DNA of 64,000 bases. It comes from OLB6 sp964620125 (GTDB lineage: Bacteria; Bacteroidota; Ignavibacteria; Kapaibacteriales; Kapaibacteriaceae). The notes below the pieces were generated by a model. It was not told where the DNA came from. It saw only the letters and a list, made by a program, of their open reading frames with translations, and did not search any database. A program made the position numbers and the translations under genes. The DNA lies in NCBI GenBank assembly GCA_964620125.1, contig CAZUGQ010000002.1, positions 1 through 64,000 of the forward strand, given 5' to 3'. Of this stretch, positions 18,426 to 27,198 are shown one piece after another. Numbering within the stretch: the first letter of the stretch is position 1; each line of letters opens with the position of its first letter.

Positions 18426-19964
18426 CTATTCCCATTCAATGGTGGCAGGGGGCTTTGATGATACGTCGTACACAACGCGGTTGATACCTCGCACTTCATT
18501 GATGATGCGATTGCTGATTACGGCAAGAACACTGTGCGGGAAGTGATACCAATCGGCAGTCATTCCATCAGTGCTCGTAACAGCCCGCAGAGCACATACA
18601 TACTCGTAGGTGCGCTCATCTCCCATCACACCAACAGTACGTACAGGTAGCAGAACACAAAAGGCCTGCCAGATCTCGTTGTACAGGTTGGCATTGCGAA
18701 TCTCCTCCAGATATATGGCGTCGGCCTTCCGGAGTAGTTCGGCCTTTTCGTGTGTAACCTCGCCAGGTATTCTGATAGCTAAGCCTGGTCCTGGGAATGG
18801 ATGGCGTTCCACAAACCAATCGGGAATGCCAAGTGCTCTACCAACAGCTCGAACCTCATCCTTGAACAACTCACGAAATGGTTCGATGAGCTTCAGGTTC
18901 ATCCTTTCCGGCAAGCCACCAACGTTATGGTGCGTTTTGATGGTTTGTGATGGTCCCTTTGTGCTTACACTCTCGATTACATCCGGATACAACGTGCCTT
19001 GCGCAAGAAACTGTGCATCACTGAATTTCCGAGCTTCAACCTCGAAGAGGTCAATAAAGGTATTCCCGATAATCTTTCGTTTCTGCTCGGGGTCAGCTAC
19101 ACCGGATAACCTGGAGAGAAAAAGGTCCGACCCATCAACAAGGTCAACCGAGAGAGAGAAGTGATCCCGGAACATCTCAACAATCTGGGTGCTTTCCCCC
19201 GCTCTCATCAGCCCGCTATCAACATGAATGCAATGCACTCTGTCGCCAATAGCTTCGTGGAGCAGGACTGCAGCCACCGTACTATCGACTCCACCACTTA
19301 GTGCACAGATCACGGATCCATCGCCAACTGTGGCACGGATGTTCACAATTGCCTGGTCAATAAACGATGTGGCATTCCAGTTGGGTGTGCAGCCGCAAAT
19401 GTCAACCACAAAGTTTTTCAGAACCGTTGTTCCCTGCGGCGTGTGATGAACCTCGGGATGGAACTGCACACCCCAGATCCTTCGATCCCGATTACGAAGT
19501 ACACATACTTCTGCATTGGCAGTATGGGCAATGCGCTCGAACCCCAAGGGTATAGCGGTTAGGTGATCACCGTGACTCATCCACACCTGGCTACCGGATT
19601 CAAGCCCCCTTAATAAGTCTGAATCATCATCAATGGTCAGGTGTGCTCGGCCGAACTCCCGCCGTGCTGCTTTATCCACGGCACCTCCCAACTGCCATGC
19701 GATAAGCTGCAGACCGTAGCAGATACCGAGCACGGGAATGCCAAGCGAGAACACGTCGAAGGAGGGGTGTGGAGCGCCCTCGGCATACACGCTTTGTGGT
19801 CCGCCTGAAAGGATAATGCCAGCAGGCTTCAGTGCCTCAAGTGCGTCTTTGTTGATGAAGTATGGATGTATCTCTGCATACACGCCCACTTCTCTCACCT
19901 TGCGGGCGATGAGCTGTGTATACTGTGAACCAAAGTCGAGTACAACGATGCGCTGCTGCGTCAT
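18426..19964 (-). CDS. guaA: GMP synthase (glutamine-hydrolysing)
   Basis: Converts XMP to GMP using glutamine and ATP. The 512-residue length is typical. The class I glutamine amidotransferase domain has Cys82 (GICYGLQ) with His169 and Glu171 (QFHPEVH). The ATP-pyrophosphatase domain has SGGVDS (223-228). The C-terminal dimerisation domain ends in the family's KPPATIEWE. That conserved end coincides with an AGGGGGCTT motif copy (18447-18455). The start overlaps the stop of the upstream barrel gene by ATGA. Confidence 0.98.
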   Translation of the reverse strand: MTQQRIVVLDFGSQYTQLIARKVREVGVYAEIHPYFINKDALEALKPAGIILSGGPQSVYAEGAPHPSFDVFSLGIPVLGICYGLQLIAWQLGGAVDKAARREFGRAHLTIDDDSDLLRGLESGSQVWMSHGDHLTAIPLGFERIAHTANAEVCVLRNRDRRIWGVQFHPEVHHTPQGTTVLKNFVVDICGCTPNWNATSFIDQAIVNIRATVGDGSVICALSGGVDSTVAAVLLHEAIGDRVHCIHVDSGLMRAGESTQIVEMFRDHFSLSVDLVDGSDLFLSRLSGVADPEQKRKIIGNTFIDLFEVEARKFSDAQFLAQGTLYPDVIESVSTKGPSQTIKTHHNVGGLPERMNLKLIEPFRELFKDEVRAVGRALGIPDWFVERHPFPGPGLAIRIPGEVTHEKAELLRKADAIYLEEIRNANLYNEIWQAFCVLLPVRTVGVMGDERTYEYVCALRAVTSTDGMTADWYHFPHSVLAVISNRIINEVRGINRVVYDVSSKPPATIEWE

Positions 19965-20623
19965 TCCAGTAGATTGGTGAGATTAAAGTGATAGGCAACA
20001 CCAAGGCCACCGGAAAGAATCTTGGGGTTTTCTTCCGTATTAAAGAGGACTTCGTCCTTGTACAATCCTGTAAGTCCATACCCGGCATGGACAATCACAC
20101 TGAGTCTGCCCGTATCGTGATCCCACACGGGAATCATACCACCAGCTCTTAGTTCAATGAGCGTGTTAAGGTCACTGGACTCGGTTGACGTGACAATCTG
20201 GTTCCCCGATACATTTCTCACATCAATGTTCGATGGAAAGCCGAACGCCACGCCGAGCGTAAATCCGCTGAAGAAAAAGCTGGGAGCCACGATGAAGTAG
20301 CTTGGTTTGAACACGAAGGTGTTATCGTCATCGGCAAGGTTCTCATTCTCTGGTCGCATGCGGAACGAGTAGGTAGCAATACCAACATCGCCCATCAAAC
20401 CAAGGCTTGCGCCTTTGTTGAACAGCCAGAGAACGTTGCCGGTGATGTCTGGCATGGCGTGAAAGTCGAAAGCCGTTTTCTGGCCTTCGGGAATGTTGCC
20501 AACGTTTACACCACCTTTAAAAAGCAGCGTTGGACCGAGAAACACCTTTTGTGCCGATACTGAACTGGCAAGCATCAGCAATGCTGCGAACAACAATACT
20601 CCCCTGTACATGGCTCGCTCCAT
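19961..20623 (-). CDS. Outer-membrane beta-barrel protein, paralogue of the 6208-7014 gene
   Basis: The 220-residue product has a signal peptide (LLFAALLMLASSVSAQ) and then amphipathic strands; it ends in AYHFNLTNLLE. Two blocks match the 6208-7014 product: FTLGVAFGFP versus VLIGVGFNFP, and RAGGMIPVWDHDTGRLSV versus RLGGMINVWETKVGKLMV. It lacks the Ser/Glu-rich linker of that paralogue. The ATG at 20623 (MERAMYRG) or 20611 are both plausible; the longer frame to 20668 would overlap the MFS gene. It is translationally coupled to guaA, which looks like an operon-packing effect, not a functional link. Confidence 0.72.
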   Translation of the reverse strand: MERAMYRGVLLFAALLMLASSVSAQKVFLGPTLLFKGGVNVGNIPEGQKTAFDFHAMPDITGNVLWLFNKGASLGLMGDVGIATYSFRMRPENENLADDDNTFVFKPSYFIVAPSFFFSGFTLGVAFGFPSNIDVRNVSGNQIVTSTESSDLNTLIELRAGGMIPVWDHDTGRLSVIVHAGYGLTGLYKDEVLFNTEENPKILSGGLGVAYHFNLTNLLE

Positions 20624-20636
20624 AAGTAGTGAAGGA

Positions 20637-21920
20637 TTATGATTCCACATAGTCGAGATCCTTTCCATAGGTCTCCTTGAGTGTTAGCCACCCAACGAGT
20701 GCTATCCCGATGGCTACCGCACCTACGGTAGCGGCACTGCCAACAACGCTCTGGCTTAGTGGCTGGAAAAGATGAAAGCCAAAAAAATCTCCGGTACGCA
20801 GTCCATGAAAAAGGATCAGCGCCGGGACAAGACCTCCGCGTACAAAATTGGGTACGGTTGTGGCAACGGTAGCCCGCAGATTTGTTCCGAACTGCTCAGC
20901 TGCAGTGGTAACGAACACAGCCCAATACCCACTGGCAAACCCGAGAAGCCCCGTCATCACATACGTGAGTGTTGCAGACTTGTATGGCGTGGCCAAGTAC
21001 CACCAGATCAGAGCTGCTGTGAGTATCAGAAAAAGAAGAACGACCTTTTTTCTACTCCGCAGCCACTGACTAAGCAAGCCACTCGATAGGTCGCCAGCAG
21101 CAAGGCCAACGTACGCCCACATAACGGCAGCAGATGCTGAAACACCATCTGCCGAGCCGCTTGCCTTTGTAAACTCTGGCGCAAACGTTACAAGAATGCC
21201 AATCACATACCAGATGGGAATGCCAATGGCAACACAGGCCAAGTAGATCGGTAGCCTGCGTGGAGTAAGAAGCATGAGGAGATTGCCTCGCAATACAGGT
21301 TCCTGCTCCGTTCTCTTGAACATGCCACTTTCATGTACACGCACCCGCAGCACAAGCAACAACAAGCCAAGTACGCCCCCAGCAATGAACGCAGCCTGCC
21401 ATGCGAACAGACTGTGCACGATGTAGGCACCAACAGCACCCAGTACTCCCATGGTAGCCACGAGCGTTGTACCAAAGCCCCTTGACTCCTTTGGCATCAC
21501 CTCGGCAACTAGCGTTATTGCTACTCCTAACTCCCCCGCCAAACCAATGCCCGAGAAAAAGCGGAGTACAGCATACAATGGTACTGTTGTAACAAAGGCA
21601 TTGGCGATGTTCATGAGCGAATACAACAGAATGCTGCCCATGAGTACGCTAAGCCTACCTCGCTTGTCGGCCAATACCCCAAACAACAAACCACCGAGCA
21701 ACATGCCTACCATTTGGGCATTCAGGATAAGCTCACTGGCATTGAGAATCTGGTGCTCTGGCACCCCGATGGCAGCAAGACTTTCAAGGCGCACAATGGA
21801 GAAAAGAATCAGATCGTAGATGTCAACGAAGTAACCAAGGGCACACACAACCAGCGTTAAGGTTAGCTGTGTGCCCGTAGCAAATGTTGGTGGTTGAGAT
21901 GACTGATTACCCGGTATCAT
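20637..21920 (-). CDS. Major facilitator superfamily transporter
   Basis: The 427-residue product has 12 predicted membrane helices. The loop between helices 2 and 3 has the MFS signature (GVLADKRGRLSVL), and helix 4 has RFFSGIGLAGELGVAITLVAEVMPKESRG, typical of the metabolite:H+ symporter subfamily that includes sugar and carboxylate carriers. The substrate is unknown. It overlaps the stop of cdd by ATGA and precedes a barrel gene, so nucleoside or related uptake is conceivable but unproven. Confidence 0.9.
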   Translation of the reverse strand: MIPGNQSSQPPTFATGTQLTLTLVVCALGYFVDIYDLILFSIVRLESLAAIGVPEHQILNASELILNAQMVGMLLGGLLFGVLADKRGRLSVLMGSILLYSLMNIANAFVTTVPLYAVLRFFSGIGLAGELGVAITLVAEVMPKESRGFGTTLVATMGVLGAVGAYIVHSLFAWQAAFIAGGVLGLLLLVLRVRVHESGMFKRTEQEPVLRGNLLMLLTPRRLPIYLACVAIGIPIWYVIGILVTFAPEFTKASGSADGVSASAAVMWAYVGLAAGDLSSGLLSQWLRSRKKVVLLFLILTAALIWWYLATPYKSATLTYVMTGLLGFASGYWAVFVTTAAEQFGTNLRATVATTVPNFVRGGLVPALILFHGLRTGDFFGFHLFQPLSQSVVGSAATVGAVAIGIALVGWLTLKETYGKDLDYVES

Positions 21921-22351
21921 TCAGCCTCCGGCAACCAGGTGTGATCGAATGCATCCGGAAGTAGGTCGCGCAGTTGCCATCGGCGTTCACGTCCGTCGAG
22001 CGTCCTCGATATCACTGTTACGTCTGCCGAACACTCATACAGCACCTGCCTGCACGCACCACAAGGTGCCGTTGGAACATCGGCATCGGTTACGATGATG
22101 CAGAGCGTGATATCACGTCGGCCGGCAAGCGTAGCCACCGAAACTGCCGTGCGCTCCGCACAGATCGTAAGTCCATACGACGCATTTTCAACATTGCAGC
22201 CAGCATACAAATGTCCATCGGCATCTACAAGGCAGCAACCAACGTGGAATCTGCTGTAGGGGGCGTAAGCATGCGAACGGGCTTTTAGAGCTGCCCGTAT
22301 GGCTGCGTCAAGCAGGTGTTCCTGCACCACAGAGTTGGTAGGTTGCGGCAT
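21917..22351 (-). CDS. cdd: Cytidine deaminase
   Basis: Hydrolytic deaminase for cytidine and deoxycytidine in pyrimidine salvage. At 144 residues it has the tetrameric-type length. Zinc and catalytic residues are present: Cys64 and Glu66 in CAERTA, and Cys97/Cys100 in PCGACRQ. The substrate-binding CNVENASYG (52-60) is also present. The ATG at 22351 overlaps, on the opposite strand, the ATG of mutY by two bases; GTG codons 21 and 24 bases downstream could serve as later starts. First gene of the operon running to ftsI. Confidence 0.96.
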   Translation of the reverse strand: MPQPTNSVVQEHLLDAAIRAALKARSHAYAPYSRFHVGCCLVDADGHLYAGCNVENASYGLTICAERTAVSVATLAGRRDITLCIIVTDADVPTAPCGACRQVLYECSADVTVISRTLDGRERRWQLRDLLPDAFDHTWLPEAE

Positions 22352-23249
22352 GAAATCGGCCAAAGATACCACGCACATCCGCAGACTGTTGCTTGGCTGG
22401 TACCGAAGGAACAAGCGGGCTTTTCCCTGGCGGGAAAAGCCTTCGGATCCCTATCGGGTTCTTGTATCTGAGTTCATGTTGCAGCAAACGCAGGCACAGC
22501 GTGTGGCTTCGCTGTTGCCGGTATTCTTGAACCAATACCCCACGATTCACCATCTGGCTACGGCTTCGAATGCTTCTGTGATCCTGGCATGGAAAGGACT
22601 GGGCTATAACAATCGTGCCTTGCGTTTGCGCGATGCTGCACGGGCAATCGTTGAGACCAACGGTGGTGAGATACCTGATGATCCTGCTGTTCTTCGCACT
22701 CTTCCGGGCATCGGCGTGTACACCGCAAACTCCATCGCCTGTTTTGCCTACGATAAGCGAACGTTGGTTGTTGACGTCAATGTTCGGCGTGTGTACTCGC
22801 GATGGCAAACGCGCAGAATGCATGCAGCCGACCTTGCGAGCGATGCACACGTGCTTGAGCTGGCTGAGCAACTTGTCCCGAAGCGCAATCCAGCGGAGTG
22901 GCACCATGCTGTGATGGATCTTGGTGCCACTATCTGTAAAGCACGTGAGGCACAGTGCACCCTGTGCCCTGTTCGAACGGTGTGTGCATCCGTTAATCTT
23001 GCCAAAGCCCCCTTACAACCAAAACAATCACGGGAACCAATGCTTAGGGGAGAACCTCGCAGACTTTGGAGAGGAAGACTTATTCAGCGCTTGCGTGAGG
23101 CGAATGGTAGGGGGCTTAGCCTTAGCGAGCTCCTGCCCACGGATGCACTGAACGGTACCGAAGCACCTCAATGGCATGATCTGCTAGCGGCACTCGAACG
23201 TGATGGTTTGGTGCGACTGGGAAGGAGAATCACTCTGTGCGATGAGTAG
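22350..23249 (+). CDS. mutY: Adenine DNA glycosylase MutY, short form
   Basis: Removes adenine mispaired with 8-oxoguanine. The 299 residues show catalytic Glu41 (SEFMLQQTQ), a helix-hairpin-helix with LPGIGVYTANSIA (118-130), Asp142 (VDVNVRRVY), and the 4Fe-4S ligands C196-C203-C206-C212 (Cx6Cx2Cx5C). The C-terminus is short: instead of the usual Nudix-like 8-oxoG-recognition domain there is about 65 residues of RLWRGRLIQRLRE...LLAALERDGLVRLGR, resembling the winged-helix-like end of short MutY forms. Two G-rich motif copies flank the junction (23005-23013 and 23107-23117). Confidence 0.93.
   Translation: MKSAKDTTHIRRLLLGWYRRNKRAFPWREKPSDPYRVLVSEFMLQQTQAQRVASLLPVFLNQYPTIHHLATASNASVILAWKGLGYNNRALRLRDAARAIVETNGGEIPDDPAVLRTLPGIGVYTANSIACFAYDKRTLVVDVNVRRVYSRWQTRRMHAADLASDAHVLELAEQLVPKRNPAEWHHAVMDLGATICKAREAQCTLCPVRTVCASVNLAKAPLQPKQSREPMLRGEPRRLWRGRLIQRLREANGRGLSLSELLPTDALNGTEAPQWHDLLAALERDGLVRLGRRITLCDE
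23107..23117 (+). repeat. Genomic motif GTAGGGGGCTT
   Basis: Exact 11-mer in the non-conserved C-terminal part of mutY, encoding part of G-R-G-L-S. Confidence 0.85.
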
Positions 23250-23252
23250 CTG

Positions 23253-24554
23253 CTAAAACGTGTAGGACAAGCCAGCGGAAAAGAGGTTGAAGTTGCTCAC
23301 GCTGTAATCGACTGCGAGTTTAAGGTTGCCAATCCTACCAGTAACGCCAAACGTCCATTTGAAGTTTACGTTTGACGCCGTAACCGTGCTCACTGTTGGC
23401 TGCGTATCACCGGGTTGTTCTGGTGTTGGTTCTGCCTTCTCGTTTGGGGGAATTGGTGCAGGGAGTAGTCCGAGTGCTAGTTGTACTTCCTGGGGCAGCA
23501 CATAGGTGTAGGTGGTGTTCACGTCGATCTGCTCGTAGTTAAAACCTGTAAACACGGCAAACGTTTCCCACCATTCCTTACTCACATGAATGTTGGCACT
23601 CCAGATGGTTGCATTTGCATCCAGCTTGCTCTCTGTAAGGCCAACGGTGTTCTTAAGGTTTGTTCCCTGGTAGATGGCCTGTACTGCTGCGTCGAACCAT
23701 CGTTCTGGGAAATACTGAGAAAGGCTATGCCGGAGGCCGATACCCCAGAATGCAAACTCACCAATGTTCTCATCGAACTCCACAGGTGGTATGAATCGAA
23801 GGAGCAACTCGGTGCCCCATAATGAACCTATCTCAACCTGCGGAACGGCAGCAATCAGCGTAGTGAGGTCAACTCCCGGTGGGAGCGTAAGGTACGGTGG
23901 GAGCGTAAGGGTGTTCAGCAACGTGTCCAGGCTAGCCTTGCCGGCACTGTCCAACACCTGGTACTCGGGCCGGTTGTGAAGCAACTCCGTCATTCGTTCG
24001 CTTCCCGGCAGAACTACACGAGCATTGGGCAGATATCCAAAAATGGTCGCTGCCTGAGGTGGAAGTTCAAAGTAACCACTGTCAACAGCATCACGAAGGA
24101 GTTCTTGAACGAGCGATGATGTAAGCCCCAGTGTGTCCTGATACGTTGGTTTGATTTTGTACACGAGACTTCCGTTCTCGAACACAAGCTGTCCGTGCTG
24201 AGCAAGAACACTTGCAACGTTTATACGCGGACCAAAATCCAGTGCTGGTGTGTACCATTTCATGTCGTCCGAAACGGTACCGATCATTCCGTTCACGCTC
24301 ACACGCACATAGGGCGACTCCACCGAGGCTGGAACGTATGCCTGATCGTAGAACCGAGCATTGGACGTGGCGTTAATGGTAGTTACCATAGGCTGGATGT
24401 ATGGCACGGCATTGCTCTCGAACAGGTCCTTCGAGATAATCCGAGTTACGTCAACCGCCAATGGATTCCACAGTTGTTGAGCCAGTGCAAAGTCTGCTGC
24501 TAACAACCACATGCTCGTAGCCAGCAGAATGGCAGTCTTTGTGCGCTTGTTCAT
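23253..24554 (-). CDS. Outer-membrane beta-barrel protein, DUF6588-like
   Basis: The 433-residue product has a signal peptide ending ADFALAQ (about residue 26), a conserved-looking N-terminal segment (VDVTRIISKDLFESNAVPYIQPMV), and barrel strands. It ends in the classic outer-membrane pattern with a terminal Phe (FSAGLSYTF). A Pro/Glu-rich loop (about 385-400) and a tandem LTLPPYLTLPP, coded by an 18-bp direct repeat at 23877-23910, are unusual. The ATG at 24554 overlaps the stop of the 58-aa gene. Its stop lies 3 bases from the convergent mutY stop. Confidence 0.75.
   Translation of the reverse strand: MNKRTKTAILLATSMWLLAADFALAQQLWNPLAVDVTRIISKDLFESNAVPYIQPMVTTINATSNARFYDQAYVPASVESPYVRVSVNGMIGTVSDDMKWYTPALDFGPRINVASVLAQHGQLVFENGSLVYKIKPTYQDTLGLTSSLVQELLRDAVDSGYFELPPQAATIFGYLPNARVVLPGSERMTELLHNRPEYQVLDSAGKASLDTLLNTLTLPPYLTLPPGVDLTTLIAAVPQVEIGSLWGTELLLRFIPPVEFDENIGEFAFWGIGLRHSLSQYFPERWFDAAVQAIYQGTNLKNTVGLTESKLDANATIWSANIHVSKEWWETFAVFTGFNYEQIDVNTTYTYVLPQEVQLALGLLPAPIPPNEKAEPTPEQPGDTQPTVSTVTASNVNFKWTFGVTGRIGNLKLAVDYSVSNFNLFSAGLSYTF
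23877..23910. repeat. 18-bp direct repeat inside a barrel gene
   Basis: CGGTGGGAGCGTAAGG occurs at 23877-23892 and again at 23895-23910, an 18-base period. It duplicates LTLPPY/G in the protein, keeping frame. Confidence 0.9.
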
Positions 24555-24727
24555 CGCAACAACCTTCTGCTGATGATCACATACACCGGCAAGGCAATGA
24601 TGAGAACGAGCAACACCTGAACCACGTCGATGGCCAGCGTGAATGCCAGACGGAAAAGCCACATCGCTGCCTTCAGAATAAAGAAGGCAGCGATAAGAGC
24701 GAGTATTGCTGCAAGAATCTTTTTCAT
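24551..24727 (-). CDS. 58-residue two-helix membrane protein
   Basis: This small gene encodes MKKILAAILALIAAFFILKA followed by a second hydrophobic stretch (LAIDVVQVLLVLIIALPVYVII) and a basic end (SRRLLR). It should be a small inner-membrane hairpin with positive ends inside. Both ends overlap neighbours by ATGA: its ATG with the stop of the glycosyltransferase (24724-24727) and its TGA with the start of the barrel gene (24551-24554). This double coupling is good evidence that it is translated. No family is recognised; a role in envelope assembly is inference from context. Confidence 0.8.
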   Translation of the reverse strand: MKKILAAILALIAAFFILKAAMWLFRLAFTLAIDVVQVLLVLIIALPVYVIISRRLLR

Positions 24728-26082
24728 CTCTTGGTTACCAGCGTATCCAACAATCCAGCAAGTTGTAGTGCCGACGTACGACGTTCATACCGAGCCACTT
24801 CGCTTACATCGGGATCAACAATTGCCGTGCCGCGTTGCCACGCCTGGATTGCAGCAAGCAGTATCTGAGCCAGTTTTTCCGTCTGTGTTCCCGGAACCGA
24901 GAATCCACTGCGTGTTTCGGCTATCAGGCGTTCGATGGCACTACCTTCGGGTGCTATGGCTAGAATGGGCCTTCCAACCCCAAGGTACTCATATACCTTT
25001 CCCGGCACAATGTCGGCACTTTCCTTGGCATCGTCAACGATGAGTAGCGACATCTCAGACGCCATAAGATGCCGGATGCTTTCGGAATGAGGAAGATATC
25101 CCACACACACCACTGATGACGCGAAGGACGAAGCAGACAACATCTTTTCTACCTCTGCACCAAATCGCCCTACGAATCGCAACTCGATGGTAGCAGGTGA
25201 TAGGGTGCCCTGTTGCAACAATAGATCGAGAGCCTGCAGCAGAGCATGCGGCGTACGCCTTCCGTACAGCGAGCCCGTGTAGGTGATGGTGAATCGCTCG
25301 TTTGGTTTGTAGGTAACGTTTGGAAAATCCGCACGATCAAAACCATTCGGAATATGATGGAACTTGTTTCTCGGAAGCCATGGCATCTTGCTCAGGGCAT
25401 CCGTTGCAATGCCTTCCCATGCACATTCAATAGCATCTGCCTCGGAGAATACCGATCGCTCCAGTGCCCGGTCAATCATTGCCGGTAGCCACCACCGCTC
25501 GGGAGTAGTTAAGAATCCCGTCCACGGATCCCTGAAGCCGGCTACCCACGGCAGTTTAGTTTTTCGGTGTACCGATCTACCAATCAGCGCACAGGTGTAC
25601 GGCGGTGACGAGGTATACACTGCCTGAACGTTGTACTGTTTGATTGCAGTGAGTGCTGCCCTGGTGGCTGGTTTCCACCATGCCATGCGTGCATCTGGGA
25701 CAAAGAACGTAGACCGAACAACGTGTGCAATGTGCTCCTTGATCCCTCGGCGCTCGTGCGCACTCTTGTTCACGTTTACGTCTACCGGAGCCCCCTTCGA
25801 TCCCATGAACCGCCTGTAAATCTCGTATGGTTCAACAATGGGTACTCGAACAACGGGCACGTGGGGGGGGATAAGTGCAAGCAGACTTTCGTCGCGTGCT
25901 GGAAAGTCTCCATTCTCAACGGTAAGAACCACGGGCCACCAGCCACCGTGGTGTAGGTAGGTAACGTGTTTAAGCACTCTCTGAACACCTGGGCCGCCGC
26001 CGGGTGGAAAGTGATAGGCGATGACGAGTACCGTACGGGCATCACCAGGGAACGCAGTTGGTAAGGCTGAGGGCGGGGTCAC
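24724..26082 (-). CDS. Glycosyltransferase, GT4-like
   Basis: The 452-residue product has two Rossmann-like halves of GT-B type: an N-terminal AYHFPPGGGPGVQRV loop (about 22-36), and a C-terminal YTGSLYGRRTPHALLQAL (about 268-285) followed by the donor-site segment DIVPGKVYEYLGVGRPILAIAPEGSAIERLI. The latter carries the conserved E in a Y-E-Y context. It likely adds a sugar to cell-surface glycan in the cytoplasm. I prefer GTG at 26082, which overlaps the stop of the methyltransferase as GTGA; a GTG at 26142 would give a 20-residue extension inside the upstream gene. Confidence 0.88.
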   Translation of the reverse strand: MTPPSALPTAFPGDARTVLVIAYHFPPGGGPGVQRVLKHVTYLHHGGWWPVVLTVENGDFPARDESLLALIPPHVPVVRVPIVEPYEIYRRFMGSKGAPVDVNVNKSAHERRGIKEHIAHVVRSTFFVPDARMAWWKPATRAALTAIKQYNVQAVYTSSPPYTCALIGRSVHRKTKLPWVAGFRDPWTGFLTTPERWWLPAMIDRALERSVFSEADAIECAWEGIATDALSKMPWLPRNKFHHIPNGFDRADFPNVTYKPNERFTITYTGSLYGRRTPHALLQALDLLLQQGTLSPATIELRFVGRFGAEVEKMLSASSFASSVVCVGYLPHSESIRHLMASEMSLLIVDDAKESADIVPGKVYEYLGVGRPILAIAPEGSAIERLIAETRSGFSVPGTQTEKLAQILLAAIQAWQRGTAIVDPDVSEVARYERRTSALQLAGLLDTLVTKR

Positions 26083-26909
26083 GGCTCGATGCGAAAGATG
26101 AATGCAGCTTCCATGGCAAGCGACTGAACCAGTGGCAGCCACCGGAGTCGGGTTATCTCGAGCGTAGGGATAGGCTTGCTATACTTCCATCGGAACACGG
26201 GGCGCAACCCAAAGTATCGCTCATCCAGCAGCGACAGCCCTGCTGATGTTGCGGCGTTCTTTACTCCTCGAACGCTGCATCTGATTGCATGCAGGCGGCG
26301 CACTTCGTCCTGATTTACGGGATCACCGTTGGCAATAACTCGCTCAAAAACGGCAGAGGGAAGCAGATGAATGAACGGAATGTTGCCAAGGGTGGTGCCC
26401 AGCAGTTGTTGATGTCCACCAAAGGGCGAGGTATACGGCGGAAACGTAATGAGCAAGACACCGGTTGGCTTCATGATGCGGCGTATAGCACGCATCGCAG
26501 CGGCCGGATCATCCAAGTGTTCGATCACATCACGCAACACCACAACATCAAAGGCCTGTTCCCATTCTGGTTGGATGGCGTCGCCAATCACATCGTGGGC
26601 GGCATATTCCACCTTCAGGTTCAGGTCACGTGCGATTGGTTCAGACACCAGTTCAAGCAGCAGGCCTACAATGTCGGTTCCAAGTGCCTTTGTTGTTCCT
26701 CGCTCCACAAATGCAGCTATTACTCCGCCTTCGCCGCAGCCAATCTCGCACACTGCTGGCTGATCGGGCAGCACGCCAAGTTTTTCCAGCCATGGAATCA
26801 GCGTATGTACTGCCAGCCGGTATTGCATCCGGAAGTTTCGGCGCGTGCGCGGATGCCTGTCCGACTTCTCAACTACGTCGGCCAAGTCTTGTTGGTAGGG
26901 GGCTGGCAT
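26079..26909 (-). CDS. SAM-dependent methyltransferase
   Basis: The 276-residue product is a class I methyltransferase with SAM-binding motif I CEIGCGEGG (about 54-62), an acidic residue at the end of strand 2 (GTDIVG), and FDVVVLRDVIEHLDDP as motif II/III. The substrate is unknown; being followed by a glycosyltransferase, it may modify a glycan or lipid. The ATG at 26909 opens with MPAPYQQ, whose first codons are a near copy of the repeated genomic motif (GGTAGGGGGCTGGCAT on plus). The longer frame to 27119 has no support. Confidence 0.88.
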   Translation of the reverse strand: MPAPYQQDLADVVEKSDRHPRTRRNFRMQYRLAVHTLIPWLEKLGVLPDQPAVCEIGCGEGGVIAAFVERGTTKALGTDIVGLLLELVSEPIARDLNLKVEYAAHDVIGDAIQPEWEQAFDVVVLRDVIEHLDDPAAAMRAIRRIMKPTGVLLITFPPYTSPFGGHQQLLGTTLGNIPFIHLLPSAVFERVIANGDPVNQDEVRRLHAIRCSVRGVKNAATSAGLSLLDERYFGLRPVFRWKYSKPIPTLEITRLRWLPLVQSLAMEAAFIFRIEP

Positions 26910-27012
26910 GACGCGCAAGTTAGCATTGCGGGAGGACCGTGCTAGGGCAGATGTGGCAGGCTGATGCTCGTTAGTGGGTTGAGCAATCAGAAAGCAAACG
27001 TTGCCACAGGCG

Positions 27013-27042
27013 TTGCGCCGTGGTGTGAATGCATGATCTTTG
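27013..27042 (+). promoter_or_regulatory. Possible Bacteroidota-type promoter
   Basis: TTG (27013-27015), 19 bases, then GATCTTTG (27035-27042) matches the Bacteroidota -33/-7 pattern (TTG, about 19, TAnnTTTG) except for the first -7 base. It would serve the family 2 glycosyltransferase at 27199 with a leader of about 150 bases. It sits in the 289-base gap between divergent genes (26910-27198), in which I see nothing else. Confidence 0.25.
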
Positions 27043-27198
27043 CATCGCCTACTGGTATCCCGTAATCCTTCTGGGAAAACGAGCCGGGATGTACGAAGCT
27101 TCCGGTGTGCAGTGGTCACGCTGTTCAGATGCCTTTATAGTGTCGGTGCTTTACTCCGCCGACCATCATTGCACCAGACAATCATTTGCAGAGAATTC

